Part shown: in pieces, positions 7,179 to 16,830 of the stretch
Layout: each line of letters opens with the position of its first letter
How positions within the stretch are numbered: the first letter of the stretch is position 1
NCBI RefSeq assembly: GCF_003202155.1
Contig: NZ_QFLI01000006.1
Coordinates: 248,001 to 312,000, forward strand
Direction: 5' to 3'
DNA from: Marinifilum breve
Lineage (GTDB): Bacteria; Bacteroidota; Bacteroidia; Bacteroidales; Marinifilaceae
Length of the DNA stretch: 64,000 nt
Program-made: the position numbers and the translations under genes
The notes under the pieces: generated by a model
The model's input: the letters and a program-made list of their open reading frames with translations, nothing else
Databases searched by the model: none
What the model was told of the DNA's origin: nothing

Positions 7179-8567
7179 CTAATGCAATAACATTGCTTGT
7201 AAATAGTACACTCCAGCACCAGCTAAATATCCAACAAATGCTAAAAGAGTAATTTTCTTTAGATACCAAATAAAATCGATTTTTTCCATACCCATTGCAG
7301 CAACACCGGCAGCAGAACCAATGATCAACATAGATCCACCTGTACCAGCACAATATGCAAGGAATTCCCAGAATAAACCATCTTGAACAAAGTTTGCAGC
7401 ATAACCAACAGCTTCTGCACCTTCGATAGGATACATACCCATTGCAGCAGCAACCAATGGCACATTATCAACGATAGATGAAAGAACACCAATAATCAAG
7501 TTGATAACATAAATGTCGTGAACGTTTTTATCCAACCATGATGCCAAAATATCAAGGTGACCTGCAGATTGCATACTTGCTACAGCTGAAAGGATACCTA
7601 AGAAAAATAGTACTGTAGGAACGTCAACTTTTTTCAATACACCAGTTACATTCAAACGACTCTTGAATTCGTGATCTTTGTTACGGTGCATGATTTCAGT
7701 AACAACCCACATTACACCAAGTCCAAATAACATACCTAAGTATGGAGGTAAGTGGGTTGTAGTTTTAAATACAGGAACAAATAGTAGAGATGCTACACCC
7801 AAACAAAGTATGAATACTCTTTCCTTGTGGGTTGTATATTCCTTGTCCTCACCTTCAGCTAGTTCAGGACGAGTAATGTGCCCTTTTAGGTAAGTGCTTA
7901 CGATGATCAATGGAACAATCATTGTAAATAAACTTGGAACAATAACTCGAGTGATGATATTGATTGTTGTAACCTGACCACCAATCCAAAGCATAATGGT
8001 AGTTACGTCACCAATTGGAGACCAAGCTCCACCGGCATTTGCAGCCAATACAACCATAGATGCAAAGAACCAACGATCTTTTTGGTCGTCAATTAATTTA
8101 CGGATCAATGCTACAATAACAATTGTAGTAGTTAAGTTATCAAGAGCAGCAGACATGAAGAAAGTTAAAACACTTAATACCCAAAGTAATTTTACTTTGT
8201 TAGTAGTTTTAATCTTGTCAGTAATGATTTTAAACCCTTGGTGTTGGTCTACAATTTCAACAATAGTCATTGCTCCCAAAAGGAAGAATAGAATTGTAGA
8301 AATTTCAGATAGGTGATGAAGTACTTCATGATGGGTAATGAAGTCTAGCATACCATGGGCATTATCCATTCCAGGATTATGCGCTACGTATTCATTCCAG
8401 GCTCTACTTACTCCCGATGAAAGGATATCAACTCCGCCAAATACGTAAATAGTCCAAGTCAACACACCGATTAAAAGTGCGGATGCTGCTTTGTCAATTT
8501 TTAGTGGATGTTCAAGGGCTATTGCTGTATAACCAAGAACAAATACCACAACCATTAATGCAAACAT
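7179..8567 (-). CDS. nhaD: NhaD-type sodium/proton antiporter
   Basis: 462 residues with roughly a dozen hydrophobic helices, typical of the NhaD branch of the ion-transporter superfamily (ArsB/NhaD). Recognisable segments are the helix-breaking ALDNLTTTIVIVAL and ANAGGAWSPIGDVTTIMLW in the first half and SSIVDNVPLVAAAMGMYP and YCAGTGGSMLIIGSAAGVAAMGME in the second; the paired LDN and VDN motifs are the ion-site repeats of the fold. It expels sodium in exchange for protons and so sets pH and sodium balance. The Rnf operon at 44-49.6 kb may generate a sodium gradient that this antiporter couples to protons, an inference from shared content. It is monocistronic with its own terminator. Confidence 0.93.
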   Translation of the reverse strand: MFALMVVVFVLGYTAIALEHPLKIDKAASALLIGVLTWTIYVFGGVDILSSGVSRAWNEYVAHNPGMDNAHGMLDFITHHEVLHHLSEISTILFFLLGAMTIVEIVDQHQGFKIITDKIKTTNKVKLLWVLSVLTFFMSAALDNLTTTIVIVALIRKLIDDQKDRWFFASMVVLAANAGGAWSPIGDVTTIMLWIGGQVTTINIITRVIVPSLFTMIVPLIIVSTYLKGHITRPELAEGEDKEYTTHKERVFILCLGVASLLFVPVFKTTTHLPPYLGMLFGLGVMWVVTEIMHRNKDHEFKSRLNVTGVLKKVDVPTVLFFLGILSAVASMQSAGHLDILASWLDKNVHDIYVINLIIGVLSSIVDNVPLVAAAMGMYPIEGAEAVGYAANFVQDGLFWEFLAYCAGTGGSMLIIGSAAGVAAMGMEKIDFIWYLKKITLLAFVGYLAGAGVYYLQAMLLH

Positions 8568-8718
8568 AATAATTGATTATTTTAGGTGATTTAAATTTTT
8601 CAAAATCTTGATTTGCTAATATACTAATATTTGCTTTGTAAAATCAGCTAGCAATAAAAGAAAAAAATCCATTATTAAGTCTGTTGCAAAACATTGATGT
8701 TGTGAATTTAAAGCAGTT

Positions 8719-11700
8719 CTATTCTGCTTTATCCTTTTTATTGACCTTGTTTTTATTGCCTCGTAAAAAGCTCATGTATTTTTTGAATAGGCCGGAGAAT
8801 GTATTAAAATCTTCTTTGTAAAAAATACCAATGCCTTGCGTGTTCCTTGATTCTTCGTAGACCAAATACTCATTTGATCGCGTGAATGCTTTTAACTGTA
8901 ATTTTCCCTTTTTATCCAGCTTAATATTCACATCCACATCACCAACAATATCATTGGCTCTTTCCTGGCTATTGCTGGTTCCAACATTACCATTAATGGT
9001 TACTTTATCATCAAATACTTGTGTTGATAGGGCCACCTGAATTTCATCGCTGGTAAGATTATCGCCTGGACGGTAACTTACACCAATATCAAAATCGTTA
9101 CTAATTTGGCTCAACCAATTGGATAGTTGGTTAGATAATAATTCACTTGTAGTTACACCAACTGCATAACTCGAATTTTTGTTTTCGAAATCCGGATCTG
9201 TTGATCGAAGATACTCAGGAGTATAAAACCTATTTAAAACCAAAAGAGATAGAATTTGTTTATTGGTCTCATCTTCTGTAGAAAATAAACCTTCCAGAAT
9301 ACTCTGTGTTTGCTGATCTAATGTAGGAAATGCAATATTAAATTTGATAATTGGGTTCTCTAGGTTCTGGCTTAAGTTCATATTGCACTGAACCGGAATC
9401 TTCCTGTTAATATCAATGTATGGTGTATTCAGCAACAAATCGTATAAGGTTGTTTTAACGTTGTAAACTGCATCAATATTTACTGTTGCATTATAAGGAT
9501 CACCGGCCCATTTTATATTTCCACCATTTGCAAGGTCGAATTTTTTATTAATTACATTTTGCAAAGTGAAAAGGTAACTACCTTTTTGAATGGTGTAATC
9601 ACCAAATATTTTAAATTCTCCTTTTGTATCAATTTCCAGTTTTAGATTCCCACTTCCTTTTGCTTTAAGAACATCACCAACTTGCGAGTCAAAGATAATT
9701 TGAATATCAGTTTCGGGAGTAATTTCAAGGTCGCAATTCATACGAATTCCTGATAAATCAATTTTATAGTCCTCCTGCTCTTCTTCGCTTTGATTCGCTC
9801 TATTAGTATTAACGAATGTAATGAAATTACTTTCTTGAATGTCGCCACTATTATTAATGGGAACATAGATTCTTGTATTTTTATCTGTTTTTGCTCTAAT
9901 TTCTATTTCCAGATCGTTAACAGGGCCAAATAGGTGAGTGATTCCAGTTACGTAGGCTTCACCATAGAACATTTCATTATCGGCTTCTTTAGTGTCAAGA
10001 ACATTAAAATTTAATGTGTTTACTGAAAGATCTAATTGCAAATTGTTGAATTGCTCATGTGTAATTGCACCGAATAACATTGCAGACTGGTCATTTTGAT
10101 CCTTTATGGTGAAATTGTCAAATCGGAGTTCGCCTGGCATGATGCTAATGCTATCATTACAATAATATGTAGTTTTTAGCGTATTTACAGTGAATTCAGC
10201 TTGCTCAAATTTTAATTTACCAACTGATTTTAAATTGTCAGTATGACCTTCAATATGGACACTTCCAGATGTATTACCTTTGATATCAGATATGTTTTCT
10301 TGAAGATAAGGATTCAGTAATTCCATTCTCATTTTATCGATATTAATATCCATATTTAAAGAATCAGAGTCTGGGAAATAATCTCCGGTGATTTCTAACT
10401 CTTTTCTCGATGAGAAATCAGTAAATGATGAAAAACTTAATTTCTTTTGATATTTATCCCAATCACTAATAAGGAATAAATTACCTAGAGTATCCTGATT
10501 CAGGATTAAATCCTCAATCATCACATTTGACTTGGATAATCTATCGCCATAGAAATCAGAAACCTGAACATATCCTTTTACAGTACCATTGATTCCGATA
10601 TTTTGTTCACGCGTTAAATCATTTAAATTCTTCAGACTAATGTTTTGAATCCTGAAGTTTACACTGTCATTAGGATTACTTGAAATTTTACCATCTAAAC
10701 CAAAGAATTGATTTTCGCGAGCAATTTTAAAGTTATCTATTTCATAGCTGGTACTATCGATAACAATTCGAGATTCAGGAATCGACCAAATACTGTCGGC
10801 CATAATAATTGTACTTGGAAGTAAACTAATGTCCCATTTTACATTTTCTGATTTTTTTGATTTCTCCACTTCGCCTTCTGCCGATAAAAATCCGCTATAT
10901 GTAACTTTATCCCAATTGTTCCAAAGCACATCGAGTTTGATTTTGTTTTTTTCAGCAATTAGTTTTTGTGAAAGGTTATATAAACCAAAATTATCCGAGA
11001 ATTTGAACTTGTTGGTTCTTCCTTTTAAGGTAAGTTTATCGCTATCGGTGTTTAAGTCAACCTTTAATTCATCTAAAGATTTTCCATCTACTACTAGCTT
11101 TGGTGTTTCGAAATGTAAGTTCAATTTACGATCGACAGCTACAATTTCTCCTTTTAAATTGGTTTCTGGTGCGATACTAAAATCAGGGAACAAGACTGAA
11201 GTTACTGGTTTAGTATCCTTAAGTTTTAATTGAAATTTAAAATTATTGGTGCTATCTATTTTTTCATATTCTTTATCTGGAGCATATGCAGGTAAATAGT
11301 AATAAGCAAGATTGGCGATAGAGGATATCAATTTACCAACTTCATAATTTCCTTCAACCTTCATATCCGATACATCTGAATTTAAGGTGATTCTTTTAAA
11401 TTCTGGAGATGTAAAAGAGTTAATGATAAATTTATTTAAAAGAAATTCACCTAAGCTATTTTTATAATTGGTGTTGTTAATTTCTATGACACCATTGGCA
11501 TTATCGAAACTACTACCCGTAAAGTTTGCATTAACCGATAAGCTAAGTTCTGCCTTCTGATCGGTCGTATTCAAATGCAAAGGAAAAAGTTTTGCATGAT
11601 ATAAGTGTGAACTAAAGTTCATTGTCGGAATTTCTTGCGAGAAATCTACTTTGCCCGCAAAATCAAAACCTACGTTAGGATCTTCAATGGAAACTTTACC

Positions 11701-13242
11701 ATCAAATTGTGATTCAGAGAAGAATCCGTTAAGTGTTAAGTTCTTGTATTCGTAATCATAAAAGTCCACTTCACTAATGTTTCCTTTCATGACCCCTTGG
11801 GTCGTTTCTGGTGAAGTATACCCACTAATAGAAACGTTCAGAGAGATGTTACCAACTTTTTCCTGTTCGATTAATCCGCCTAAATTAAAATTCTCAGTTC
11901 TTAAATCACCAGTAAAATCTAGCTTATTATTTCCTTGATTCGGCTTAAACAGGATATCGGTTTTCAAATCTCCCAATTCAGTTTTGAAGTTACCATAGAA
12001 AACAAAATCATTAATAAAACCATTAAACTTTCCTTTGTATTGTATCAATCCAAGATTGTTGAAATACTCGGGCAGTTTAAAGTGTTCTTTCGAATATCCT
12101 GGAATATAAACTTTTTCGATATCTGAAATACTAGTGGTTAATTCCTTAAAATCGGCTTCTAGGTATGTGTCACTCAGATATGGCAAGCCGTTCATATAAA
12201 ATCTTCCTTTTAAAGCAGTATTGTCACCATATACAATATCAATGTCTCGTCCTCTTAAGTCGTAGATTGTACCATAGAGTTTACCTGATAAATAACCTGT
12301 TTCTCTGAAACCTAACAATTCTTCGTTGAAATAAGCCAAATCCAAAAAGCTAAGTCTTGAAGATTTCAGCAAGAAATCAAGTTGCATTTTTTTAGTGAAC
12401 TTAGCCCAATAACCTTGGTTGGGTTCATAATTGAAATAAAGATGTTCAGCTACAACTTTACTGTGTTCTGATATAATGTTTACATCAGACAACCCCCATT
12501 GCTTGCTGGTAAACCAATTGTTGGCTTTAAAATCTTTAAGCACAAAACCTGATTTCTCTTTACAGCTAAGATGTTGTAGAAAAAATCCAACAGAATCGCC
12601 TACAACTTTAATGTTTCGGGCTTGAATATTTAGGTCAGTTACAAAAATATCATCATAGTTCATTCCAAATTCTTGTGGAACGTACGCAACTGTTTTGTAT
12701 CCAAAACTTGAATGCTCCATATCGACATTCGATACAGTTATATCCCATGATTTTGTAGTAGTATCCACAGGGTTTGGTGAACTTCCACTTGATAAGGAAT
12801 CCAGAAATACCTCGATGTTTAAAATTCGTTCTTCATCTTCGTAAAGGTTGAAGAAAGTTTTTGAAAGGGTAAGTTTATTAACGTAAATCTCTTTTTTACT
12901 GATATTAAAAGAATCAATTTTAGCTTTTAAATTATCAATGTAAATTAATGTGTCTTGTCGGTAATCCTCAACATACAATCCTTTTAAAATAATGCTTTTA
13001 AAGGGCGAAATATTTACTCCCTCAATGCTAATTGGAGTATTGGTTTGTTCCGACAAATAATTGGCAATTTTTCTGCTTACGTGAGTTTGAACTGTACTAC
13101 TTAGGAAAAGTAAATACATGATGCAGGGAATCATAATGATAACTGCTGCAGTCCAAATTGATATTTTGAAAAATTTTTTAATAATTTTGCCGTTTTGTGA
13201 GTTGCACAAAATTAGGTAAAAAGAAGAAGAAAGTAACAACAA
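8719..13242 (-). CDS. tamB: TamB-like translocation and assembly module protein
   Basis: A very large protein (1507 codons in the longest frame) with one N-terminal membrane anchor (IWTAAVIIMIPCIMYLLFLS), followed by a long stretch of short alternating beta strands and a C-terminal DUF490/TamB domain (about 1150-1460; LDLSGIRMNCDLEITPETDIQIIF, KGSGNLKLEIDTKGEFKIFGDYTIQKGSYLF). TamB-family proteins bridge the inner and outer membranes as a hydrophobic groove for phospholipid transport or barrel assembly. The KISIW segment is normally close to the start, so the TTG at 13242 is probably too early; a TTG about 39 bp downstream would also work. Divergent from tsaD across 85 bp, a pairing I recall as frequent in this phylum. 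No TamA partner lies in the window. Confidence 0.9.
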   Translation of the reverse strand: MLLLSSSFYLILCNSQNGKIIKKFFKISIWTAAVIIMIPCIMYLLFLSSTVQTHVSRKIANYLSEQTNTPISIEGVNISPFKSIILKGLYVEDYRQDTLIYIDNLKAKIDSFNISKKEIYVNKLTLSKTFFNLYEDEERILNIEVFLDSLSSGSSPNPVDTTTKSWDITVSNVDMEHSSFGYKTVAYVPQEFGMNYDDIFVTDLNIQARNIKVVGDSVGFFLQHLSCKEKSGFVLKDFKANNWFTSKQWGLSDVNIISEHSKVVAEHLYFNYEPNQGYWAKFTKKMQLDFLLKSSRLSFLDLAYFNEELLGFRETGYLSGKLYGTIYDLRGRDIDIVYGDNTALKGRFYMNGLPYLSDTYLEADFKELTTSISDIEKVYIPGYSKEHFKLPEYFNNLGLIQYKGKFNGFINDFVFYGNFKTELGDLKTDILFKPNQGNNKLDFTGDLRTENFNLGGLIEQEKVGNISLNVSISGYTSPETTQGVMKGNISEVDFYDYEYKNLTLNGFFSESQFDGKVSIEDPNVGFDFAGKVDFSQEIPTMNFSSHLYHAKLFPLHLNTTDQKAELSLSVNANFTGSSFDNANGVIEINNTNYKNSLGEFLLNKFIINSFTSPEFKRITLNSDVSDMKVEGNYEVGKLISSIANLAYYYLPAYAPDKEYEKIDSTNNFKFQLKLKDTKPVTSVLFPDFSIAPETNLKGEIVAVDRKLNLHFETPKLVVDGKSLDELKVDLNTDSDKLTLKGRTNKFKFSDNFGLYNLSQKLIAEKNKIKLDVLWNNWDKVTYSGFLSAEGEVEKSKKSENVKWDISLLPSTIIMADSIWSIPESRIVIDSTSYEIDNFKIARENQFFGLDGKISSNPNDSVNFRIQNISLKNLNDLTREQNIGINGTVKGYVQVSDFYGDRLSKSNVMIEDLILNQDTLGNLFLISDWDKYQKKLSFSSFTDFSSRKELEITGDYFPDSDSLNMDINIDKMRMELLNPYLQENISDIKGNTSGSVHIEGHTDNLKSVGKLKFEQAEFTVNTLKTTYYCNDSISIMPGELRFDNFTIKDQNDQSAMLFGAITHEQFNNLQLDLSVNTLNFNVLDTKEADNEMFYGEAYVTGITHLFGPVNDLEIEIRAKTDKNTRIYVPINNSGDIQESNFITFVNTNRANQSEEEQEDYKIDLSGIRMNCDLEITPETDIQIIFDSQVGDVLKAKGSGNLKLEIDTKGEFKIFGDYTIQKGSYLFTLQNVINKKFDLANGGNIKWAGDPYNATVNIDAVYNVKTTLYDLLLNTPYIDINRKIPVQCNMNLSQNLENPIIKFNIAFPTLDQQTQSILEGLFSTEDETNKQILSLLVLNRFYTPEYLRSTDPDFENKNSSYAVGVTTSELLSNQLSNWLSQISNDFDIGVSYRPGDNLTSDEIQVALSTQVFDDKVTINGNVGTSNSQERANDIVGDVDVNIKLDKKGKLQLKAFTRSNEYLVYEESRNTQGIGIFYKEDFNTFSGLFKKYMSFLRGNKNKVNKKDKAE

Positions 13243-13327
13243 TAAAGGGTGATTGGGAGCTTTTTTGATTTTTTTAACGATTGAAAGGATAAATCAATTT
13301 AATTGCCCGACATAATAAAATAAAAAG

Positions 13328-14350
13328 ATGAGTATAACTATTCTTGGAATTGAATCATCATGCGATGATACTTCCGCATCGATATTAAAAGATGGAATCA
13401 TTTATTCCAATATTATTGCCAACCAAACTGTGCATATGGATTATGGTGGGGTAGTGCCAGAATTGGCTTCTCGTGCTCATCAGCAAAACATTATTCCTGT
13501 TGTGCATCAAGCTATGGAGAAAGCAGGTGTTACTGCCGAAGAAATTGACGCGGTTGCCTTTACAAGAGGTCCTGGCTTGTTAGGATCTTTAATGGTGGGT
13601 ACGTCATTTGCAAAAGGATTTGCAATGGCAAAGAACATTCCTTTGATTGAGGTGAATCACTTGCAGGCTCATATTTTGGCTCACTTTATTGATGATTTGA
13701 AAAATACTTACGATCATCCCGAGTTCCCATTTTTGGCACTATTGGTTTCTGGTGGTAATTCACAAATAATTGTTGTAAAAGATCACTTGGAAATGGAAGT
13801 AATTGGTGAAACCATTGATGACGCAGCAGGAGAGGCTTTCGATAAATGTGCTAAGGTTATGGGATTACCATACCCAGGAGGTCCAATTATAGATAGAAAT
13901 GCCAAACAAGGAAATCCTCATGCGTTTGAATTTAGTAGACCAAAAATTCAGGGCTTGGATTATAGTTTTAGTGGTTTAAAAACTTCTTTCCTGTACTTCA
14001 TTCGCGATAAAGTGAAAGAAAATCCAAACTTTGTACAAGAAAATATGAATGATTTGTGTGCTTCTTTGCAATATACAATTGTGGACATTCTTATGAATAA
14101 GGTTAAAAGAGCAGCTCGTGAAACTGGAATTAAGCAGGTTGCCATTGCAGGTGGGGTTTCGGCAAATTCAGGTTTACAAAATGCCCTACATGAAGCAGCT
14201 AAGAAATTTAATTGGAAGGTTTATGTACCTCAGTTGGGTTACTCTTTGGATAATGCAGCTATGATTGCAATAACAGGCTACTTTAAATATTTAAAGAAAG
14301 AGTTTGTTGGTCAGGATACGGCTCCATTTGCAAGAATGACAATCAAATAA
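13328..14350 (+). CDS. tsaD: tRNA N6-threonylcarbamoyladenosine transferase subunit TsaD
   Basis: 340 residues, normal length. It transfers the threonylcarbamoyl group to A37 of ANN-decoding tRNAs, with TsaB and TsaE, in the cytosol. The Kae1/TsaD hallmarks are all visible: GIESSCDDTS at 7-16, the metal-binding pair His111 and His115 in NHLQAHILAH, LLVSGGNSQI, GEAFDKCAKVMGLPYPGG, the GLDYSFSGLKTSF motif, AIAGGVSANSGLQ, and the C-terminal SLDNAAMIA with the metal-binding aspartate. It is transcribed alone rightward from the tamB divergence and ends at a strong terminator (14379-14406). Confidence 0.98.
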   Translation: MSITILGIESSCDDTSASILKDGIIYSNIIANQTVHMDYGGVVPELASRAHQQNIIPVVHQAMEKAGVTAEEIDAVAFTRGPGLLGSLMVGTSFAKGFAMAKNIPLIEVNHLQAHILAHFIDDLKNTYDHPEFPFLALLVSGGNSQIIVVKDHLEMEVIGETIDDAAGEAFDKCAKVMGLPYPGGPIIDRNAKQGNPHAFEFSRPKIQGLDYSFSGLKTSFLYFIRDKVKENPNFVQENMNDLCASLQYTIVDILMNKVKRAARETGIKQVAIAGGVSANSGLQNALHEAAKKFNWKVYVPQLGYSLDNAAMIAITGYFKYLKKEFVGQDTAPFARMTIK

Positions 14351-14378
14351 TCGAAAGATTATAAACGATATAATGAGA

Positions 14379-14407
14379 AACGGAAGCTTTTAGCTTCCGT
14401 TTTTTTA
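14379..14407. terminator. Bidirectional terminator between tsaD and the PH-like gene
   Basis: A perfect 10-bp stem AACGGAAGCT/AGCTTCCGTT with a three-base loop is followed by seven T on the plus strand. It serves tsaD and overlaps the stop codon of the convergent gene at 14405. Confidence 0.9.
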
Positions 14408-14848
14408 TTCGGTAATGTTTAAATAATTTTTCAGAACTGATATTGAATGATCGTTAAAATGAGTTAAATCAAGAATTAATACCTCCTTGTTTTTAAGCTT
14501 TAAGCTCATTTTGTGATTTTCTATTTTAATTTCATTGATATCTTTCAGGTACACCTTTATTTCTTTCGAGTTCCAACCAGTTTTGTACTTTAGCTTTCTG
14601 GAATTGATGGTAAGATATTCTTTGGGGTACAAAAATTTACATCCCAAAAGCAAACCAATGAAATAAACAGCCACAGTGCCTAGAACAAAGATCAGATAAT
14701 TGCCATGAGGTAGAAAATTAAAATACCTGTTAAAAACATATAGTAAGACTGCCGAAACAAGAAAAGCAATTGCTAAGGCCAACTGCTTGCCTCTGGCTTC
14801 GTTGTTATTAATTTTGTGATCTCTGATGTCGAATTCGAACTGGAGCAT
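14405..14848 (-). CDS. Membrane protein with a PH-like C-terminal domain, function unknown
   Basis: 147 residues. Two adjacent membrane helices (about 23-43 and 51-71) are followed by a soluble domain of about 70 residues made of short strands (EYLTINSRKLKYKTGW, EIKVYLKDINEIKIENHKMSLKLKNKEVLILDL) and a closing helix (HSISVLKNYL). The order (two helices, seven-strand barrel, helix) resembles small bacterial proteins with a pleckstrin-homology-like fold; this is a structural guess and I name no family. It is convergent with tsaD, and its 3' end overlaps that terminator. The CYTH gene lies 63 bp upstream on the same strand and may be cotranscribed. Confidence 0.65.
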   Translation of the reverse strand: MLQFEFDIRDHKINNNEARGKQLALAIAFLVSAVLLYVFNRYFNFLPHGNYLIFVLGTVAVYFIGLLLGCKFLYPKEYLTINSRKLKYKTGWNSKEIKVYLKDINEIKIENHKMSLKLKNKEVLILDLTHFNDHSISVLKNYLNITE

Positions 14849-14911
14849 TTTGAGTTTCTTTAGAGTCTTCCCTAAAGTTACTAAATAACCAAGTTTTAGT
14901 AAATAAAAAAT

Positions 14912-15454
14912 TTACTCCTCAATTAAAATCTGGTTGAATAAGCTGTTCTGTTCCAATAAATCGCTATACGACTGAGAAATTAAATCCTTAGCATTTATTT
15001 CCAGTAATTTGATATAGAAATTGCACTGTTCCTGCAGTTTTTCTTTCGGTATACTTCTATCCATATCAATGGCTTCAATTTCAACAAACTTACCAAGTCC
15101 CTTTACATCATCAACATGAAACTTTACATTGTCGATAAAATAAATTTCTCTTTTTTTATCGACAACACATCTGCTTCCCATCGCTTTTTCAAGTATTTCT
15201 TTTAAAGTAGAATCTGCTTTGGTTTGGTACAAGTTCACCTTACTTTCTCTTGAAGTCTTTGTGTCTTCACGGAAATAGTGAATCAGGTTGTTTTCAATTT
15301 TTCCTTCTCGCAATTTTAATCGTCCCGATTTGGCATGGAAATAAGTGTCGATTTGATGATCCACTCCTTTAAAATCGGCATTATTCGATTTTAAAATTTC
15401 ACGAACTCTATCTTGATTTTTGCAATATGCTTTAATTTCTATGGTTACAGGCAT
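14912..15454 (-). CDS. CYTH-domain protein (class IV adenylate cyclase / triphosphatase family)
   Basis: 180 residues filling one CYTH tunnel domain. The N-terminal EIKAYCKNQDRVREIL matches the charged beta-strand opening of the class IV (CyaB) branch; further on come HQIDTYFHAKSGRLKLREGK, which carries the family's R and K tunnel residues, then IHYFRED, CVVDKKREIYFIDNVKFHVDDV and GLGKFVEIEA. Such enzymes bind triphosphates with divalent metal; some make cAMP, and many others hydrolyse tripolyphosphate or thiamine triphosphate. Because a class III cyclase is encoded at 38.6 kb, cyclic nucleotide signalling is plausible in this organism, but a triphosphatase role is equally likely here. The fold call is firm, the reaction uncertain. 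Confidence 0.85.
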   Translation of the reverse strand: MPVTIEIKAYCKNQDRVREILKSNNADFKGVDHQIDTYFHAKSGRLKLREGKIENNLIHYFREDTKTSRESKVNLYQTKADSTLKEILEKAMGSRCVVDKKREIYFIDNVKFHVDDVKGLGKFVEIEAIDMDRSIPKEKLQEQCNFYIKLLEINAKDLISQSYSDLLEQNSLFNQILIEE

Positions 15455-15721
15455 CTTTTCGTAGTTTTAATACTGATTATTAATTTGTATAAGCCATTAG
15501 TACGCTTCAGTTCTAATGCCTAACAACTTATATATCGTCATTATACCTAGGCTATTCGATAGCTTAAAATGGCTCTATATTTAAAAAAAATGGTATAATA
15601 TGCCCGAAATATCGTAAAAAATGATCTTAATCGAAGAATTTACCTTGGTAAAAATGAATGCAATGAGTTCTGAAATGCCATTGTTTTTTCAGAGACAATT
15701 TCAATGATGATTTTACATCTT
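15455..15721. other. AT-rich intergenic region upstream of the CYTH gene
   Basis: Non-coding. It must carry the leftward promoter of the CYTH gene, but I find no convincing TTG/TAnnTTTG pair. Short inverted stretches such as TTACC-TTGGTAA (about 15639-15650) resemble the CTAC-TCTG-GTAG start of the neighbouring 84-bp repeat unit, so the left part of the array may be decayed. Confidence 0.4.
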
Positions 15722-16178
15722 TCTGCTCTGGTAGAAAGGTATAGAATGTTTTATTTGGGCCAATTGTATTTTTTAAGAAAGGTGTTTTAAGAACGTTTTA
15801 TACCAATCTACTCTGGTAGAAAGGTTAAAATATTTTATTTGGGTCAATTGTATTTTTTTAGAAAGATGTTTTAAGAATGTTTTATACCAATCTACTCTGG
15901 AAGAAAAGTGTAAAATGTTTTATTTGGGTCAATTGTATTTTTTAGAAAGGTCTTTTAAGAATGTTTTACACCAATCTACTTTGGTAGAAAGGTTAAAATA
16001 TTTTATTTGGGTCAATTGTATTTTTTTAGAAAGATGTTTTAAGAATGTTTTATACCAATCTACTCTGGTAGAAAAGTGTAAAATGTTTTATTTGGGTCAA
16101 TTGTATTTTTTAGAAAGGTCTTTTAAGAATGTTTTACACCAATCTACTTTGGTAGAAAAGGGTAAAATGTTTCGGTAG
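15722..16178. repeat. Non-coding 84-bp tandem array with 168-bp higher-order repeat
   Basis: Five full units start at 15722 (85 bp), 15807, 15891, 15975 and 16059 (84 bp each), with a partial sixth at 16143-16178. Units 2 and 4 are one type (AGGTTAAAATATTTT, GAAAGATGTT, TTATACCAA) and units 3 and 5 another (AAGTGTAAAATGTTTT, GAAAGGTCTT, TTACACCAA). The two 168-bp blocks, 15807-15974 and 15975-16142, differ at only two positions by my reading. Each 84-bp unit is itself a diverged dimer of about 42 bp, both halves carrying TAGAAAG near base 11 and CAA near the end. Each unit begins with a small inverted repeat CTAC-TCTG-GTAG. It lies downstream of cheB and upstream of the CYTH gene. Confidence 0.95.
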
Positions 16179-16260
16179 GGCTTATCTTATTAGATAGAAT
16201 GACCTTTCATAAAGTATCTGGATTCATTTACTCTGGTGGAAAGCAGTATGAGTTTTCAGG

Positions 16261-16830
16261 TTATTCGTCTTGTACTGATAACTCAATAAGCTTGCTGCTT
16301 ATTTCATCTAGCTCAAGAACAAAATCCACATCTGATTCAGTCAGTGCAGCTTTGGGCATGATGGATGCAACCGCATTTTCAGGATTTTCAACCAGAGTGG
16401 TTCCTCCGTAATCTTTAATGGTTTTAAGGCCATAGGCCCCATCCTGATTCAATCCGGTTAATACCACACCAATCAACTTATTTTTATAAGCCCAGGCTGC
16501 AGATTCAAAAAGTACATCAATAGAAGGGCGAGAGTGATGAACTTTTGGGTCGTCCGAAAATGATATCGTTTCATCATCCTCAACCATCATGTGGTAATTG
16601 GGAGGGGCAAAATAGACATGGCCTTTTGTGATTTCATCCTTTTCCTCGGCTTCTTTAATGTTTAGCTCACTAATACCATTTAAATATCGAATGAATGAAT
16701 CATTATTGTTGTCACCAATATGCAGCACAACAAGAATAGGGATATTAAAATCTGCAGGTAAGGCCGGAATAATTGTTTTCAATGCTTCCAAACCTCCAAA
16801 GGATGTTCCAATGACCAATGCTTTATTCAT
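16261..16830 (-). CDS. cheB: CheB-type protein methylesterase, catalytic domain only
   Basis: 189 residues comprising just the CheB methylesterase domain, with no receiver domain. The catalytic triad can be placed: Ser10 in GTSFGG, His37 in VVLHIGD and Asp130 in GLNQDGA; the ranges VYFAPPNYHM (72-81) and HHSRPSIDVLF are family features. It would hydrolyse glutamyl methyl esters or deamidate glutamine on a signalling partner. It is the last gene of a kinase, kinase/regulator, cheR, cheB operon and overlaps the cheR stop by one base. With no receiver of its own and no chemoreceptor gene nearby, its activity is probably steered by the hybrid kinases encoded upstream, which is an inference. Confidence 0.92.
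   Translation of the reverse strand: MNKALVIGTSFGGLEALKTIIPALPADFNIPILVVLHIGDNNNDSFIRYLNGISELNIKEAEEKDEITKGHVYFAPPNYHMMVEDDETISFSDDPKVHHSRPSIDVLFESAAWAYKNKLIGVVLTGLNQDGAYGLKTIKDYGGTTLVENPENAVASIMPKAALTESDVDFVLELDEISSKLIELSVQDE

Noticed and set aside
15915-16178. 87-residue open frame across the 84-bp array, encoding a 28-residue repeat
   Set aside because: The frame stays open only because 84 is divisible by three and the units are AT-rich without stops in that phase. The codons give an implausible mix of F, L, Y and C, there is no signal for translation, and the neighbouring genes run the other way.
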